Origin: Tetracentron sinense
Taxonomy: Eukaryota; Streptophyta; Magnoliopsida; Trochodendrales; Trochodendraceae
NCBI GenBank assembly: GCA_015143295.1
Contig: CM026551.1
Location: 18,404,543-18,468,542 of the forward strand
DNA: 64,000 bases
Direction: 5' to 3'
Under the pieces are notes generated by a model. The model was not told where the DNA came from, did no database searches, and was given only the letters and a program-made list of their open reading frames with translations. Below are positions 1 through 14,000 of the stretch, piece by piece; the first letter of the stretch is position 1, and the number at the start of each line of letters is the position of its first letter. A program made the position numbers and the translations under genes.

Positions 1-1297
1 ATTCAACTCTCCACTGGATGAGTAAATGCCTGGTGTCCTTATGACTACCATGATAGTTTAGCTAGTTTTGCCACAATGCTGCCTTAATATCTATCAGCAT
101 GAGCTAGATTCTCTTGATGTTGGGACCTAGGTGTAATCATTTAGACTAGCCCTTTGAACATCTCCTTTATTTAGATAAATTGCTTATGAGCTCTTTCTTT
201 GTCATAAGAGAATTGTGATTCTCATCATATTGTTGGTTCGTGTATTGGGAGACCTGAACTTTTTCCCATATCAGTTCATTTATGTCAACCAAGTCATGCA
301 TGTCTTACCAGAATTCATTTTGGATTTGTCTTAGTTGCTAATCAATATACGATATATATTGAGGTAATTTTAGGATTAAATTAAGGATAAAATAGTGATT
401 TCACAATATAAATGGGGCCGAGTCGGGGCGACTTAAACCCATCCCTGGCCCAAACCCGACTTGAGTTTAACATTTCATTCCCAAACCCACCGTACCCCGT
501 TTAATAGCTCCCCAAACTCGTCCCAATAGGGGTGGGGCAGCTTACCTGATTAACCCGGCCATTCCTAACCCTGATGAAGGGGACAACCTATTCTCAGTGA
601 GAACCCCCAATCACTCTATGACTAATTGGATCTACAAGACTTGCCATTTTCCATCAGGCTAAAGGTTACGAATTTTGTAGGATTGGGTTAGAAATAAACT
701 CACAAAACAAGGGCAAATCCTCATTACCAGCTCCATCCTCATCAATGGCGGGGATGATGGTGGTAGCAGGATTAGAGGGGTGGTGTGTACCTTGCTCTAG
801 AGAGCGGAGCATCCTCTCTGCACTATTTTGACTAGGTGAGGCCATGCATTGAGAATATGCTGGTTTGGTCCCTTCCACTTCTTTGCCCTCAAGTCTCTTG
901 TCATCGGATCTTGGCATCTCTTCTACAAAACAAGCTAGATTGTCAAGAGGCATTCCAAAATTGGAGGGTTGCTCTGCTTTAGTAGCTTCAATGTGGGTAG
1001 CTTCTCCCACAGTTGGCCTCTCGAGCTTGCGGATATCCATAATACTCAAATGCATCGTGTTCGAATTAGGTGAAGTAATGGCCCCCAATGACATCGAAAC
1101 TCTTTGAACAAACCTGTGAGGAGAATCTAGGCCAGGCTAAAGTGTCTGATTCGATCTAATGACTTGATTCTACTTTAGTCTTTGCAACTAGGCTTGAAAG
1201 AATTCCTTCTTTTTCTCTCTTGGGCCCTGCCAAGACCCTCAACCAAAGAACCTGGTGGGCTCAATGAACCCACCTCACTTACCCCTTGGATGGTGAG
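1..1297. other. No recognised gene; degenerate repeat DNA
   Basis: This probably lies in an intron of the chromomethylase gene, since its earlier exons are not in the window. Around 411-560 is an unusually GC-rich patch with repeated GGGGC/CCCGAC-type words, looking like the end of an old DNA transposon. I found no methyltransferase exon: no PCQ motif IV and no segment resembling the exon that should precede 4883. Confidence 0.4.
666..1094 (-). CDS. Unrecognised 142-codon open frame, probably not a host gene
   Basis: An open frame without internal stops reads 142 codons from an ATG, and stays open about 14 codons further upstream. The product is hydrophilic, has no membrane segment or motif I know, and contains Pro/Ser/Glu-rich stretches. 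It sits among repeats, opposite in strand to the chromomethylase gene. It could be a relic of a retroelement ORF1/gag-like protein or a chance frame. No intron signals, promoter or homologue could be assigned from sequence alone. Confidence 0.15.
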   Translation of the reverse strand: MSLGAITSPNSNTMHLSIMDIRKLERPTVGEATHIEATKAEQPSNFGMPLDNLACFVEEMPRSDDKRLEGKEVEGTKPAYSQCMASPSQNSAERMLRSLEQGTHHPSNPATTIIPAIDEDGAGNEDLPLFCEFISNPILQNS

Positions 1298-3404
1298 TGT
1301 CACGCCCCAAAATACGCCCTAGGAGTTGGAGATACTTTAGATTATGATTTGACCTGCTTTATCAAATCATCCTGTAAAATACAAGGCATAACTATAACGG
1401 AAGTTAACACATTTCTATACAAACTGAAATATTCCAAGTCTTATCAAAGTTATATACATGAACCCACAAGTAAGAGCAACTAGATTTGCTCACAAAATAA
1501 TATTTACATTCAAAGTTTCCTGATCACCTAGGCCTATTCATAAGGCCACACATCCAACTGACTAGCCTCCACCTGAGGCTCCACAAATTGTTCATTTTCG
1601 CCATAATCCTTCTCTATCCATGGTCTAGGATCACAGATGTCAAAACCTACACCTACCGACATAAAATATACGGCTGAGTATGGAATACTCCGCGAGTACA
1701 AACCAATAGCTAACAATGGATGATAACATGACATAGCTTGCATGAAAATTAAAACAATGTAATCATGATGCATGCATGAACTTAATACTCAAACAATTCT
1801 TTTCATGCCATTTTAAAACATGTTTCTAACTCATGGTTCTTGTCGTGTACTATGTTTAATAAAATATGATGTCTTTGTTCTTGTCTTGTGTGAATCATGA
1901 CTTGCTTGAACTTGCTTGTTCCTGCTCTTGCTTTAACTCTTTCTTTTTTATACATGCTTGAAGCCGGGAGTTAGAGCCTTGACTTGGTAATGGCCATGCT
2001 TAACCGTTATAGTATAATATATATATAATATCAAGGTCCCCAACCCCGTTGACCAACTCTACATCTGGCTTTATCATTGTTTTGATAACTTGAAGCCTAA
2101 GGAAATATATTTAGACTAGTCTTTCATAAATCATTTTTGTTTCATTTCAAATTCATGCAATCACTTGTATAATCATGCTTGACTGAAATTTAAATCATGA
2201 AATGCATGTATGAACAACATGTATTTAACAATAGAGCATGCTTGAAGAATTTTATAAATAAGTAATATCAAATAATTATTCATGCTTAATCATCATGCTT
2301 CAATAACAATTAATAATAGTCATGAAATCAGAATATCAATTCATAATTCTATCTACAAAGTAGGCTAGTAGAGTGTACTTACCAAGATTAAGCTTTAACA
2401 AAGATCTTTTTGAATTCAAAGCGATGAAAACAAATATCCACTCGTTCCCGTAAATAAATCCTTGCAGTACACTGCCCGTAGGAACATACATACAAGGTCA
2501 TTGGATCTCCCTTAACTATAAACATCATTTAAACACTTTAACTCAGTCTTATAGAAGCTGAATTAAACTTCACTGCTGATCTGCAGAATGACAAAAAAAT
2601 CCAGACTTTTCCAACTCTGGATCCTAGGCTACCTCCTCTACTCTTCTCCTACATCCCTTCTCACATTCACATATATCAATTTTATTCCATGTAACAGGGT
2701 CTCGGACCCAAAATTTATTCATATTCATTCCCCAATACATCAAGAACATTATAAATCATCTTAGAATTTTGAAATGGAATAAAGGAGAAGATGATTTTAC
2801 CCTCTATATGCTGAAATACTTCTCTGAGATTGAAAATGATGCCGGAAACGGATTCAGAGCGCCGAAATTAGCTAGGGTAGTGAGCTTCTTCTCAAGAACA
2901 CCTTCTCTTTCTACTTTCTCTCTCTAGAATAGGACTTTCTCTCTTTGGAAATCTCTACAGAATTTCTCTCCAGCAACTTCTTTCTCTAAAATGAGAGAAT
3001 GAGCTTATTTATTAACTTATATAGCATTTAGCACATGTGAGATACTTGTCTCTTCAAGAGACAAGTGTCATTAATGGTTAGTGGGACACATGGCATGCAT
3101 GTGTGCGACCACATGTCCGCTCGACTTTCGACTTCCGGCAATTCCTATTTTTCTCACTCTAAAACTCATAACTAATTAATCCTACGAGTGAAAATTAGGA
3201 AATTTTAGGTGACGGCTCATTGGCCAGTCCGGCACTTGCAGTAAAATTTTCAAATAAAAATACCAAGTTCTAAGGGTAAAAAGTAAATCCAGAAAATATC
3301 GACAAACCCACAAAATTTTCTATTTTTAACAAAACACACAGTATACATCCACTATTCACATATATTATATAAAATAAGGGGAATTCCATTTTCGAGGTCT
3401 TACA
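1298..3404 (-). mobile_element. Solo LTR, Ty3/gypsy type, 2.1 kb
   Basis: Read on the minus strand it starts TGTAAGACCTCGAAAATGG and ends GGGGCGTGACA, the TG...CA form typical of plant gypsy LTRs. The flanks are GTGAG (1293-1297) and ATGAG (3405-3409), a 5-bp target-site duplication with one change. On the minus strand a TATA-like stretch followed by a CT/GA-rich leader lies near 3030-2880, as expected for an LTR promoter. No primer binding site or gag/pol follows on either side, so this is a solo LTR left by LTR-LTR recombination. Confidence 0.75.
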
Positions 3405-3409
3405 ATGAG

Positions 3410-4882
3410 ACTCAAAGGGAGATCAATCTGATTGGCATGATCAAGAGCATTCATTCAATGACTGGATGACTGTTGTAAGGAAATAAAGCAAAGGGCGACC
3501 CCAATGTGACTCCATAACAGTGCCCACGTGCATAGTGCAAAGTGTGCCTCATACCAGTGGCTACCTCCCATAGCCCTTTTCTCGCACCCATGCTCGTGCC
3601 CGAGCCTTAACTGTGCGCGTTCACAGACATTGCGAGCATAACTTGCAGATCAACTCAATGGTGTACTATTATTATTTTATGTGTAGGTTAAAAGTTTATA
3701 CTCTGAAGAGTTGGTTCTTTATTTACTCATATTTGCTTTTGTAGCTGGGCATTGTGGGACTAAAATTTTAAGTGAAAATAACAACCTTGAAAAAAAATGG
3801 GTTAGTTTTTCTACAAGCAAACCCACTCAACTACACAAATGGAGGTTTTTTCCATTCTAAATGGGGACCTTTAAGCAAAGCATTTTATAAAGAATTAAAA
3901 ATGAATTTTAGAAAACTCTAAGGACCTAAATTTAAACTAAAATTTAACCACCATTCAATGTAAAGTTTAATACATGTGTGATGGCGTATGTCACAGGTTA
4001 TTTATTTCATTTTTTGTGATGTAAATGTTTTTTATATTATAAGTTTTGAGCGTGTATTTATGCTTAATTTATCATTTCTTAAAATTTTATCTTAGATTGT
4101 TGAAGTTCTTCCAATGGTTCCTACATTTGCTTAATTTTTGCAATTATTCTTCAGACTTCGAAATGTTTCCAACTTCTTTAGTGACTGGAGGTTACACCAT
4201 CACTGAAATTTTAAACCTTGGTTTTAATGTTAACTTGAAGAAGTGGGTATGTTCTCATGCATAACCTCACCGTTCTTTGATGTCTTTTGTGGGGGCAACA
4301 TGACTTGTGTTGATGAATAAAGGCAAATTCTATTTGGAATGGTCAGGATTGACCACTTGTCATTGGCGTATTCATGATTTGGATTCTACCATAACTCCAA
4401 TAACTGATTGTACGAAGGGTTGAATTTTAGACCTAGAAGGCTGAAGGAAGTTGTAATTGGTGAAGGCTAGGATTTCTAGTATTATCATGCTTTCTTTACC
4501 AATTTCTCATGCTGGATTTTGTGTTGTCTCTTACTTTTTACTTAGTTAAACCTTTGCACGTATTCCATTAAAAAACAACTTGGCATTTTTCCCTGGTAGC
4601 ATGACTTAGCCTTCTGCATAGTAGACCCGAATTTGTGGATCCAGCGTTTGTACTATTTATATTTTCTCTCCACATCTTGTCTCTCTATGTTACCTGCATT
4701 TGGTCTTTGCATGTAATCAACATGCCTATCCCATTAACTTGATTACATCTGTTGTTCCTGAATTATCAGATGCTGACCTGCAATAATGCTGCCAACACTC
4801 TTTTAACTCGTGTACATTCATAGAACATTTGTTTTTTGGTTAAGCAAGAGCCAAGTTGACAGATTTTTTCTTTGATTTCTAG
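3410..4882. other. Intron sequence upstream of the first visible chromomethylase exon
   Basis: No exon is recognisable here. It contains one copy (about 3960-4205) of a dispersed repeat also seen at about 7725-7955 and 60430-60765, marked by the shared end CTTCCTTAG(T/C)(G/A)AC followed by (C/T)AAAGTTTA. The segment closes with a pyrimidine tract and TTTCTAG at 4877-4882, the acceptor of the exon starting at 4883. Confidence 0.5.
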
Positions 4883-5001
4883 AGATGACATGTTCTGCAT
4901 CCAGTAGTGTAACAAAAACAAAGTCTGTACTGTATGATCATCGGCCGTTTCCATTATTTGAAGATGACTTTTTACGAGTTTGTCAAATTCCACAGAGAAA
5001 G
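4883..5001 (+). CDS. CMT2: Chromomethylase exon A (39 full codons)
   Basis: Acceptor TTTCTAG precedes; the first two bases finish a split Glu codon. It encodes ...[20 protein letters not shown]... and ends at QRK, followed by donor GTTGGG. This matches the region just after the conserved STKYEM segment of chromomethylases. Confidence 0.85.
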
Positions 5002-8000
5002 GTTGGGTAAATAAGCACTTTACATCTATAATATGGCTCCTTTTTTTATTTCCTGTGCTTCTAATATGTCTGTTTCATAGGGAGCAAATTTCAGGGACCT
5101 CCCAGGTGTAGTTGTCACAGATGACAATGTTGTGCGGCGGGATCCTGCGACGGAGCTGGTATTGCCATCTGGAAAGCCATTGGTAAGAGTTTCTTTGCTA
5201 CTTTTTGATTCCTCTCCCATTCAACTTAGTAAATGTGCATGGTGTTCTTGATAGATGTACACTCTTTATTTCCTATACTATACATTTTTGATTTTCCCTT
5301 CTAAGTTACTATCTTACTGATGGTGTAATTTCCCTACGTGCACAATTATAAATTTTCTTTACAAATGATGAGGATTGTATTGATAGTCAAGAAAAAAAAA
5401 AATTACTTGTAATTGAGAATGCGGATATTCCCCCAAAAAGAAAAAAAAAAGTTGATTAGGAGTCAAAAGAATACAATCTGACTCCTGAAAAAAAATATAT
5501 GCTGGAATAGTTTTAAATTCAAAATTTATGGTTGTCAAGGCAACGAACCCCATGGACGCCTGAGGCGGTAGCCTGAGGGGGTTGCCTGATGAACTCTTTG
5601 TTGCAGAATTTGCCCCAATATGAGACATATGTATGATGCATTTCCTTGAAGGGGCCCTGTAATACTTATAAATTAAAAAAACTTCATTGTCAAGATGTAC
5701 TTTTTTTTAATTGGTATAAATCAAGTATATTCATAAAGAGGATATAAAGAACAATAGTTTACAGGAAGATCAACTAAAGGGGAAAGCAGAAACTACGTAA
5801 AGTAAACATAGCGAGCTGAGGCTCATAGGTGTAAATCTCCTTTTTTTTTAATCGGTAAAAGCAAATTCATTAAAAGAAGAAATGAAACAGATTCACAAAT
5901 AGTGAATCCCACAGGGCCATAGCGAGCGGAAAACGCTAGCTACACAACAGAACAACGAGACACGATGTAAACCCAACACATCACTCCCCCCTACCACTAG
6001 GATATAAACTTCTCAAACCCTATCTTCACCACATCAGCCTTAGAGGAGATCCAGTCGCGCAGCATAGAACGCGAACGAGAACACACTCGCTCGATCGACA
6101 TAGAAGAATTTTCAAACACCCTCCTATTCTGCTCCTTCCACACATACATCACTCCCCAACTTTCCCTCCCAACATAGTAGTGGAAGACTACTCCAAAAGC
6201 ATGCGTAGAATACAGGCTATGGTACGAATTGTAGGCGAGGAGGAATTATAAAACACGCGACAATTCGGTTCTTTCCACACACCCCAAGAGATAGCACCAA
6301 GTAGCATAGTCCAAATTGCTTCCTTAATCCCCAGTTCCCCACTAGTGACGACAATTGCCAACCCGATAAGAAGCTCAGGATGAAGAAAGGGAATATCCAC
6401 TCTACACCTAAGCGAAACAGGAAGAATAACTAAATCCCAAAGACAATCAGACTGTGCAAGGTCAAATGATCAACGGTCTCTTCCTCAGCCAAGCACAAAT
6501 AACATCAGTTTGTCATACTCCAACCCCTGCTCTTTAAGTGATCGGTAGTGAGAATTTTGTTCAAAGCTGCAGACCAGATGAAGAAAATTACATTTAATGG
6601 AATGCCTGAGGACCAGACAACCTTATGAGGAAATGAGTGCTCAGGTAATCGGCCAAAGGATTCTAAAAGGAATCTCTCTTAAAATCGACCATTGTTGCTT
6701 CTTGACTACACCCTACAATCGCTCAATTGGGTACCAAGGGAATAAGAACTCAATCTACTCAAGAGGCGCGTTGAAGATCTCCAATTTCCCAAACGCTCAA
6801 GATGCAGTTTGATAGAACAATTTTTGGAAATAATAAATGGGGATTTCAAATGTTGGCAATACCAAAAATATAACAAAAAAATCGAAATCTACAATAATTG
6901 TCGAAAGGAGGGAGGAGAGAGATTGTGAGTGATAAAATTAGAAAGAAACAATAGTCTATAGTGACAACCAAACATGAGAGAGGGAGAAGAAGAGGAAGAG
7001 TGTATGACAGAATAAAAGACATAAAATACCTCGACAATCAATGTGATGCGAAACACAGTAGAGAAGAGGGAGGAGAGAGGAAAACGTTGTACCTCTTTAC
7101 TCCCATTTCTTCCTCCTGGATTATACTAAAAAAAAGTAACAAAAAATATATAATAAGTAATATATATATATATATATATATAATTATGGGATATGCACTT
7201 ATTTAAATTATAAAAGAGCCATTTAAATATGAGTTTATGAGAGTTTTGAGGCCTAGAGGGAATTTGGGGCATTCAAAGGACTTTTTTTTGCTATTAGGCC
7301 ACTTGAACCCAGTTGTATGCCTTGTTGCCTAGGCGATGCCTTTAACAACCGTGCACAGAGGGAGTCCGTATGGTCCACCCACAAATAGAGGAAGAGAGAC
7401 CAATTGGTCCACCCATGGAGCGAGAGAGATGACATGTTAATATGAAGGAAACATACGTGGCACTGTTCGTATTCCTTTCTTCTTTTATCTATAAATCCAG
7501 GAAAAACTCTCATATTTTCATAAGTTTCTTTGTATGCCTAAGAGCTTACATTTCTTATGGCGAAGAAAGTGGTGACTCTACCATATTGACCGTAGGACAT
7601 GCACATCTTCTCACAAATAGGACTTGACATCCTCATGTATTTCCCTCTACCTGAAAAATGTAGTTAAAAATATTTGACAATAGCGAAAAATATCAAGAAG
7701 AAAACACAACTAAAATGACTATTCATGCGAGATAGTGTATGTCACTTAATATGATTTTCACATTTTATACTCTACAAGCTTCCATTTTGTTGTAATGAAT
7801 TATAGATGTGTATTTATATCTAAGTATTCAATTCTGTAAGTATAATATTTCCAATGTTTCCCAAGTTTACTTATTTTTCAAATGATTTCGTTGGACTTCC
7901 TTGAACTTCCATGACACGTGTCAACTTCCTTAGTGACCAAAGTTTAATACCTTACTTTTCCTTAATCTAGTATTTCTTCTTCTAAAAATAATAGAATTAA

Positions 8001-11000
8001 AAAAAAAAATCATAAATGGACATCATTCAGCTGGTAATAGATGATTGGATATTAGGTTAAATGAATTAGTTGCTCAATGTAGAAAAGTATAACTCGATTA
8101 TCATTGGTAATTTTGAATACTTAGAACAAATTATGTCAATTGCACTATTTCCACCCTCCATTCAAAATTACGGCTATACCGAATTCCTTTGTGGGCGTCT
8201 TATCTTGTTGGAATTCGGTTATGTTGAAGGGGCTGGCTTTTGCTCTAGGGGGACCAGAGAGTGTTTGAGGATGTAGTCTCTCCCATTAACACCGTTGAAA
8301 TTCTGACTTTCTAGTTTACTGCCTTGTCTTACACTTTCAATGACACATTTGAAAAATTGATACACCATTTAAAAGGGAAAAATTGAGTGTCTTATTTGCA
8401 TTAGATACATATGCTACCTCACACTTTTACTGTCATTCGTCATTGTATTCCTAATCTTTCGCAACTCTTTCTGGAGTAAAAGCTATAAGTTACTTTGCTT
8501 TGTCATTACATGTTTAAATTTCATTTGCTCTGCATGTAAAATGTAGGTGTACAGTGATTACGTTCAGAATTGCATTATATTATTCATAATTTCTCCATAC
8601 TTAACTCATTGCAATTTTCTCATTTCCGTTTATAATCAGTTTAGTTACCTATTGTATAGGTACCAGATTATGCTATGAATTTGGGGCAAGGAAAGTCCTT
8701 AAGGTGATCTTATGTGTTCTGGCAACCTTTTGTGCTATGTCTTATTTTGTTGTTTTTTTTGTCTAAAATTTCTGGTAACTTGTGTAGACCATTTGCAAGA
8801 TTATGGTGGGACGAGACAGTGCCAACTGTGTTAACTAAACCAGATCCTCACAGCCAGGTATCTTCTCTCTAGTTTTACTCATAATAAAATCATGTATCCT
8901 GGATATTGATGTAAGCTTGTTCATTTGTCTAGGCAGCTTTACATCCCGAACAAGATAGAGTTCTAACAATACGTGAGTGCGCAAGGTTGCAAGGGTTTCC
9001 TGATTACTATAAGTTCTGTGGAGAAGTTAAAGAAAGGCAGGTTTTCATTCTAATGTCCACAATCTTTTTTCTGTAAATCCACCATGGTGATCCTCCTAGT
9101 TTTAATACTATTTATGGGTTTGATATTCTGTTATAATCATTATTTTAAAAGACATCTAAGGCTTAGCCCCCGAATCAAGGGTCAATGAAACACTTCGAGG
9201 GTCAAACTTGAGGCTTAAATCCCCCAAGGCTTACTCCTCAAAGTGTGATGCTTAGATGAGGTGCACGCCTCATGCCTTGAGTCTCACTTTATGTCCGAGG
9301 TGTGTGCTTCATTCATTAACCAAAAGCCGGGTTCTAGCCATATAACTGGGACTTGAACATGTTTATTTATTTATTATTAATTTTTTTCGTTGACTTCTTT
9401 GCAAGTATCTTTTGGAATCCAAAATCTGCTACATGAATGACTGACATCATCTGCCTTTCAATATGTCTATGAAGCAGCATTTGCTTTCCTCTCTTAATTT
9501 TTCTTCTTTATGATGATTAAATCAGTTATATTGTATTTCTGTAATCATTCATTAATTTTCTGTTAACCATTTTGCAATTTTCTTATTTGCAGTTAATTTT
9601 TTATTTAAAAAATGAGGAGCATTAGGCTTGAGCTCTATGCGCCAAGGCTTATGCTTCATGCATTTTACTTTTAGATCATTGGTTACGATTACGGTCTTTA
9701 TAAATTTGGTGCTTAATTTCTATTCGTAATAATCACTCTTTCAAGGGTATTTTTGTTCTCTTTATTAATGTGTCGGTTGTGCTTGATTTCTCTAGTGATC
9801 GCCACTAGCCATGGTATATGTAGCCTAAAACCTTATAACCCAAAGGCCATAACCCCTAATAACTATATACCTAATAATCTGTAACCATGGTTCAAAGTAT
9901 TTGTATCGGCCATGGTTCAAAATATCGGTATCGGGTGCCGTATCGGTAAATCCAAAACAAGATACGTATCAGCATATCGGACCGTATCGAATGGATATGA
10001 CAGAAAAAATTAGGATACGCCAAGAAATGCTTGAATACACAAGGAAAAACTTGGATACCTTGCATAAAATTTCTTTTAATTTAATAGAAGCTTAAAAAAA
10101 CTAAATGAAGGCCTCCAATTATGTTTATAACCATGCATATAAGAGTTAACAATTTTATAAGTTAAAAAAGAAGTGCATGCAAGGTATGAAAATACAAAAC
10201 ATAGTCACTTAGTTAAGTATAAGAAAAATAATTTAGATTTTAAAACCTTAAAATAAGGATGTATTGATTACAACCCTAAATTTTAAGCTTAATATAAGTC
10301 TTTTTATGCTGAATGATTACTCTGTTTTTGACCCTATATAGATGAAAATATTTTTTAAGACTAAAATATGACTTTTTTTGTCAGACTTTTGAGTATTGGT
10401 AATTTTTTATATATATAATAGAATTTATGAAATTTAAATATTTGATAAATACTCTATCATTTGAAAGTTTAAATTTTGACCCAATCCTTGAAAGACAATA
10501 AAAAGAGGGTTTATTCTTGAATTGGAAAGTTGACTTTTTATTTTTCAGGAATTTATATCCAGGATAATTTTTATTAATATCAAATAGGGGGATAACCTTA
10601 TTTACATATTATTATCTAAAGTAAATGAAAGTAAAATCAAGTTAAGATCATTTACTTAAATAATATTTTATGTAAATAAGTTACGTGTATCGGGTCTGTA
10701 TTGCGGATCCTAGTGTAAGTGGAAAGAGAAAAAAAATTAACTGAAAAATCCATGTACCAAGCGTATTGGGTCTGTATCGGCCCGATACAGTAGGGTTTTT
10801 TTTTCCAGCGTACTAGTGTATCGGGTAGCTCCAAATAGGATACGTATCGGCTCGTATCGGTCGATACGTATCGATATTTTAAACCATGGTATCGGCATGA
10901 GTATCGATAAAGACGGTTTTAGGATATGTATCGGGGATATGTGTGGATACATAGGGATATGTAGGGAAGAAAATTAAAATACGCTTGGATTATGCAAGCA

Positions 11001-14000
11001 CAAACTTGGATTCCTTTCATAAAACTTTTATTAATGCAAATATAAACTAAAAGTAAACGAAATGAAGTCCAATTACATATATAAGCACATATATGAAAGT
11101 TAAGAATTTTACAAGTTAAAAAAGGCAAGCATAGTAATAAATAGAAATGAAGACACAAACCATAGTCACTTAACCAACTATAGGCAATTAAATCTTATGT
11201 AAGACAATGCAATGACCTAAAATCTAATGAGTTGAGATCAAGATTGGATTAACAATAATAATGAAAACCATAAATTAGCAATCTTATCACAAATAATTAT
11301 CCAGAAAATTCAAGAAAGCAATTTTATAAGGATTTGAGGTCACGTCACAAACCTACAAATACATCCCTCACTCAGTGTTACCAAGGCACGTGGTACGAGG
11401 ACCAAGTGTCTAGGGGTGTTCGGCACGACAAGCTTTGAAATCCCAATACGGCGGCACAGACCGTATAATTTTTTAAAAATGATTAAATAAAAAATATATA
11501 TATATATGTATATATATATATACCTAAGTTTAAAAAAATACTAATATAGGGAGTAGAAATGAGCAACAAGAGAGAGAAGAGAAGAAAGAGACTAACATAT
11601 TGATCGTTGTTTCCTAGTAAAGTTTTGTCTATGTTTCCAAAAAAGCAACACAATTTGACAAAAAGGTCCTTGCAATTGTATTTTTAAAATGACACGATAT
11701 ATTTGAAGTACCATGTGCCTAATCATAATGTTGATGTTACCATGACATGGTATAGACATGTACCAAGGAGTGTCGTGTCCAAGTGTCAGCATGAAAAAAT
11801 TTGGAAAACTGAAGTGCCTAGGTAACACTGCTCTCAGTTATATTTTCGAGGGTTGTAAGAAATTCTTTGTTTCCACAAACTTAGGGATTAGCTCTCAATT
11901 CAATGTAGGTTTTCAAACCTTTTTCTAGGGTTTCAAAATTGAATTAGGGTTCAAGTATTGCTGTTTTAGGGTTTTGCAATTGTAGGAAGTGTGTATCTGC
12001 AATGGATAGTGTATTAGGATGCTGTGGCAGCAATAGGGAAGGTTAATAAAGCTGTTCGCAGTCAAAAGGGGGTGCTGTATGGGGTTGGACAACAAAGGGG
12101 ATGTGCTGGGGTTGGTGTGACAGCAAGGATGGGGGGTAGGGGGCTTGTAGCTAAGCTGGAACAGGTGGCTGGGACAGGTGTGGCAGTGTTGGTATGTGGT
12201 TGGGAATAGGGCAGCAATGAGGTAAAGGGAAGGGGGACTGGTCTATAGGGCTGTAGGGGACTGGCAGGCCGGCAGCTGCTCAAAAAGAGGCTGTAGAGGT
12301 GCCTAGGAGTGAGGAGAATGGGCTAGGAGACTGGTGGCCATCATAGGGAGGGCTGGGAGGCTGGTAGGGGTAATGAGGTCGCTGCAGGAAGGGGTGGCAA
12401 CAATAGAAAAGAAGTTCTAGTGTTTGATTGATTAGGTTTCAATGAAAAATAGAAAATCAATGAAAAGAAGATCAATAATATAACTTAGCGGCAACACTAG
12501 AAAAGGGGTTCTAGGGTTTGATTGATTAGGGTTTCAATGGAAAATAGAAAATCAATGAGAAGAAGATCAATAACATACCTTAGATCTTTGGGAATCAATC
12601 TCATGGCATCACACCAAATCTAATCACTGGAGAATGCTCAAAAGCACTTTCTTTTATTCATAAAATTCATTAACTAAAAATTTACAGCAAAAAAGTCTTT
12701 AAATAGTTGAAATCCTAATTGTAAAAAGACTCAAATAATTAAAATTAATAAAAAAGACTGTAATAACCTAATACTTTGTTTTCTCTAATTAAAAGTCCGG
12801 CCCATTGGGTTTATTAAACTATGCTAAATCATACATTCATACTAAACCAACCCATATGCACACGTTCCCAATGTGGGGTTTTCCTAATGATCTATGTGTG
12901 CACTTGAGGTCTTCAATACCCAAAATCATCTTCTTCCGCCTATGATAAGCTTGAAACTCATCAAAATCCCAATGTGAAAACCTTGTATTCAATAATACAC
13001 ATAAGAAAATATTTTTGCTACCATAAAATATTATACAAGCTCAATAGTCAATACAGACTCAAAAATTGTGGCTCATGAAATGAATAGAGTGATACATGAT
13101 AAGTGTGATAGACATGATTACACTATTGTTGCCAACTCATGTAAACGTGGCATGTAACCTCAGTTTTTCAACGTGGGGCTTCCTCAATAAAAAAATCTCC
13201 ATACTGAGCATAGCTTTCTGGAATTTTGTATCATTAGGGTCTTTCTCGTCTAGAACTGAACATCTCCTTACTCTCCTATCCTCGTAGCACTATATGCCTA
13301 AAAGGTCTCCAGACTCTCCTCTTCCCCCCGACATCCTAGCAGCATTTCACGTCCTCAACAATAGTGGCTAATGTCCTAGCAATGTCATGATGCCTTTTGG
13401 AAGCTACATGCTCTTGTATGGCTTATTTGATCTAATTTTGATGTAAAATGTTCAAGTAACCTGTCACATATTGGCAACCCCCTGCAAAGTTTTGATTTAG
13501 GCTGGTCACTTTGTATACCCTATGTATAACGTCAACATGCCCATAGTAATTACAGACGGACTTTTTCTTGCTGCCATGATATGGCGTCCTGCGCTGCCAC
13601 TTGATGTTAAGTCTACATCCTAACAAGTGCGCACAGATAGCTACAAATCTTTATCAAGAATGATGACAGAATTTAAACAGATTACATTCTAATATGTCTA
13701 GTAATGTATACTAGTATGCATTGAAATACATTTTAGTTAATCTTATTTTTTAACAAAAATAATTAAGCATGACACTAATACAACCATTCACAGAATCACT
13801 AGACATATGACATAAAAACATGGGATCTTATAAACATGTAAACTTGTTGACTGTTTGATATATTAATTTGTGTATGTAATACCTAATTAATTGATTTAAA
13901 AAATATTTTTTTAGGAACACTATTATTTTGTTAATAACTAAGCTAACAAAAAAATTACACTTACAAAAATAAATCAGTTTTTGGTGATTTAATTATTCAC

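Larger units (their letters stand above)
5183..8659 (+). other. TE-filled 3.5 kb chromomethylase intron
   Basis: Holds the 5.5-7.35 kb DNA element with LINE debris, a (TA)n tract near 7161-7183 and a copy of a dispersed repeat at about 7725-7955. Both splice sites are intact. Confidence 0.6.

Noticed and set aside
9037..9040. GT donor at 9041 for chromomethylase exon E
   Set aside because: It gives the wrong frame into the last exon and destroys motif X; the GC donor at 9037 restores the expected protein.
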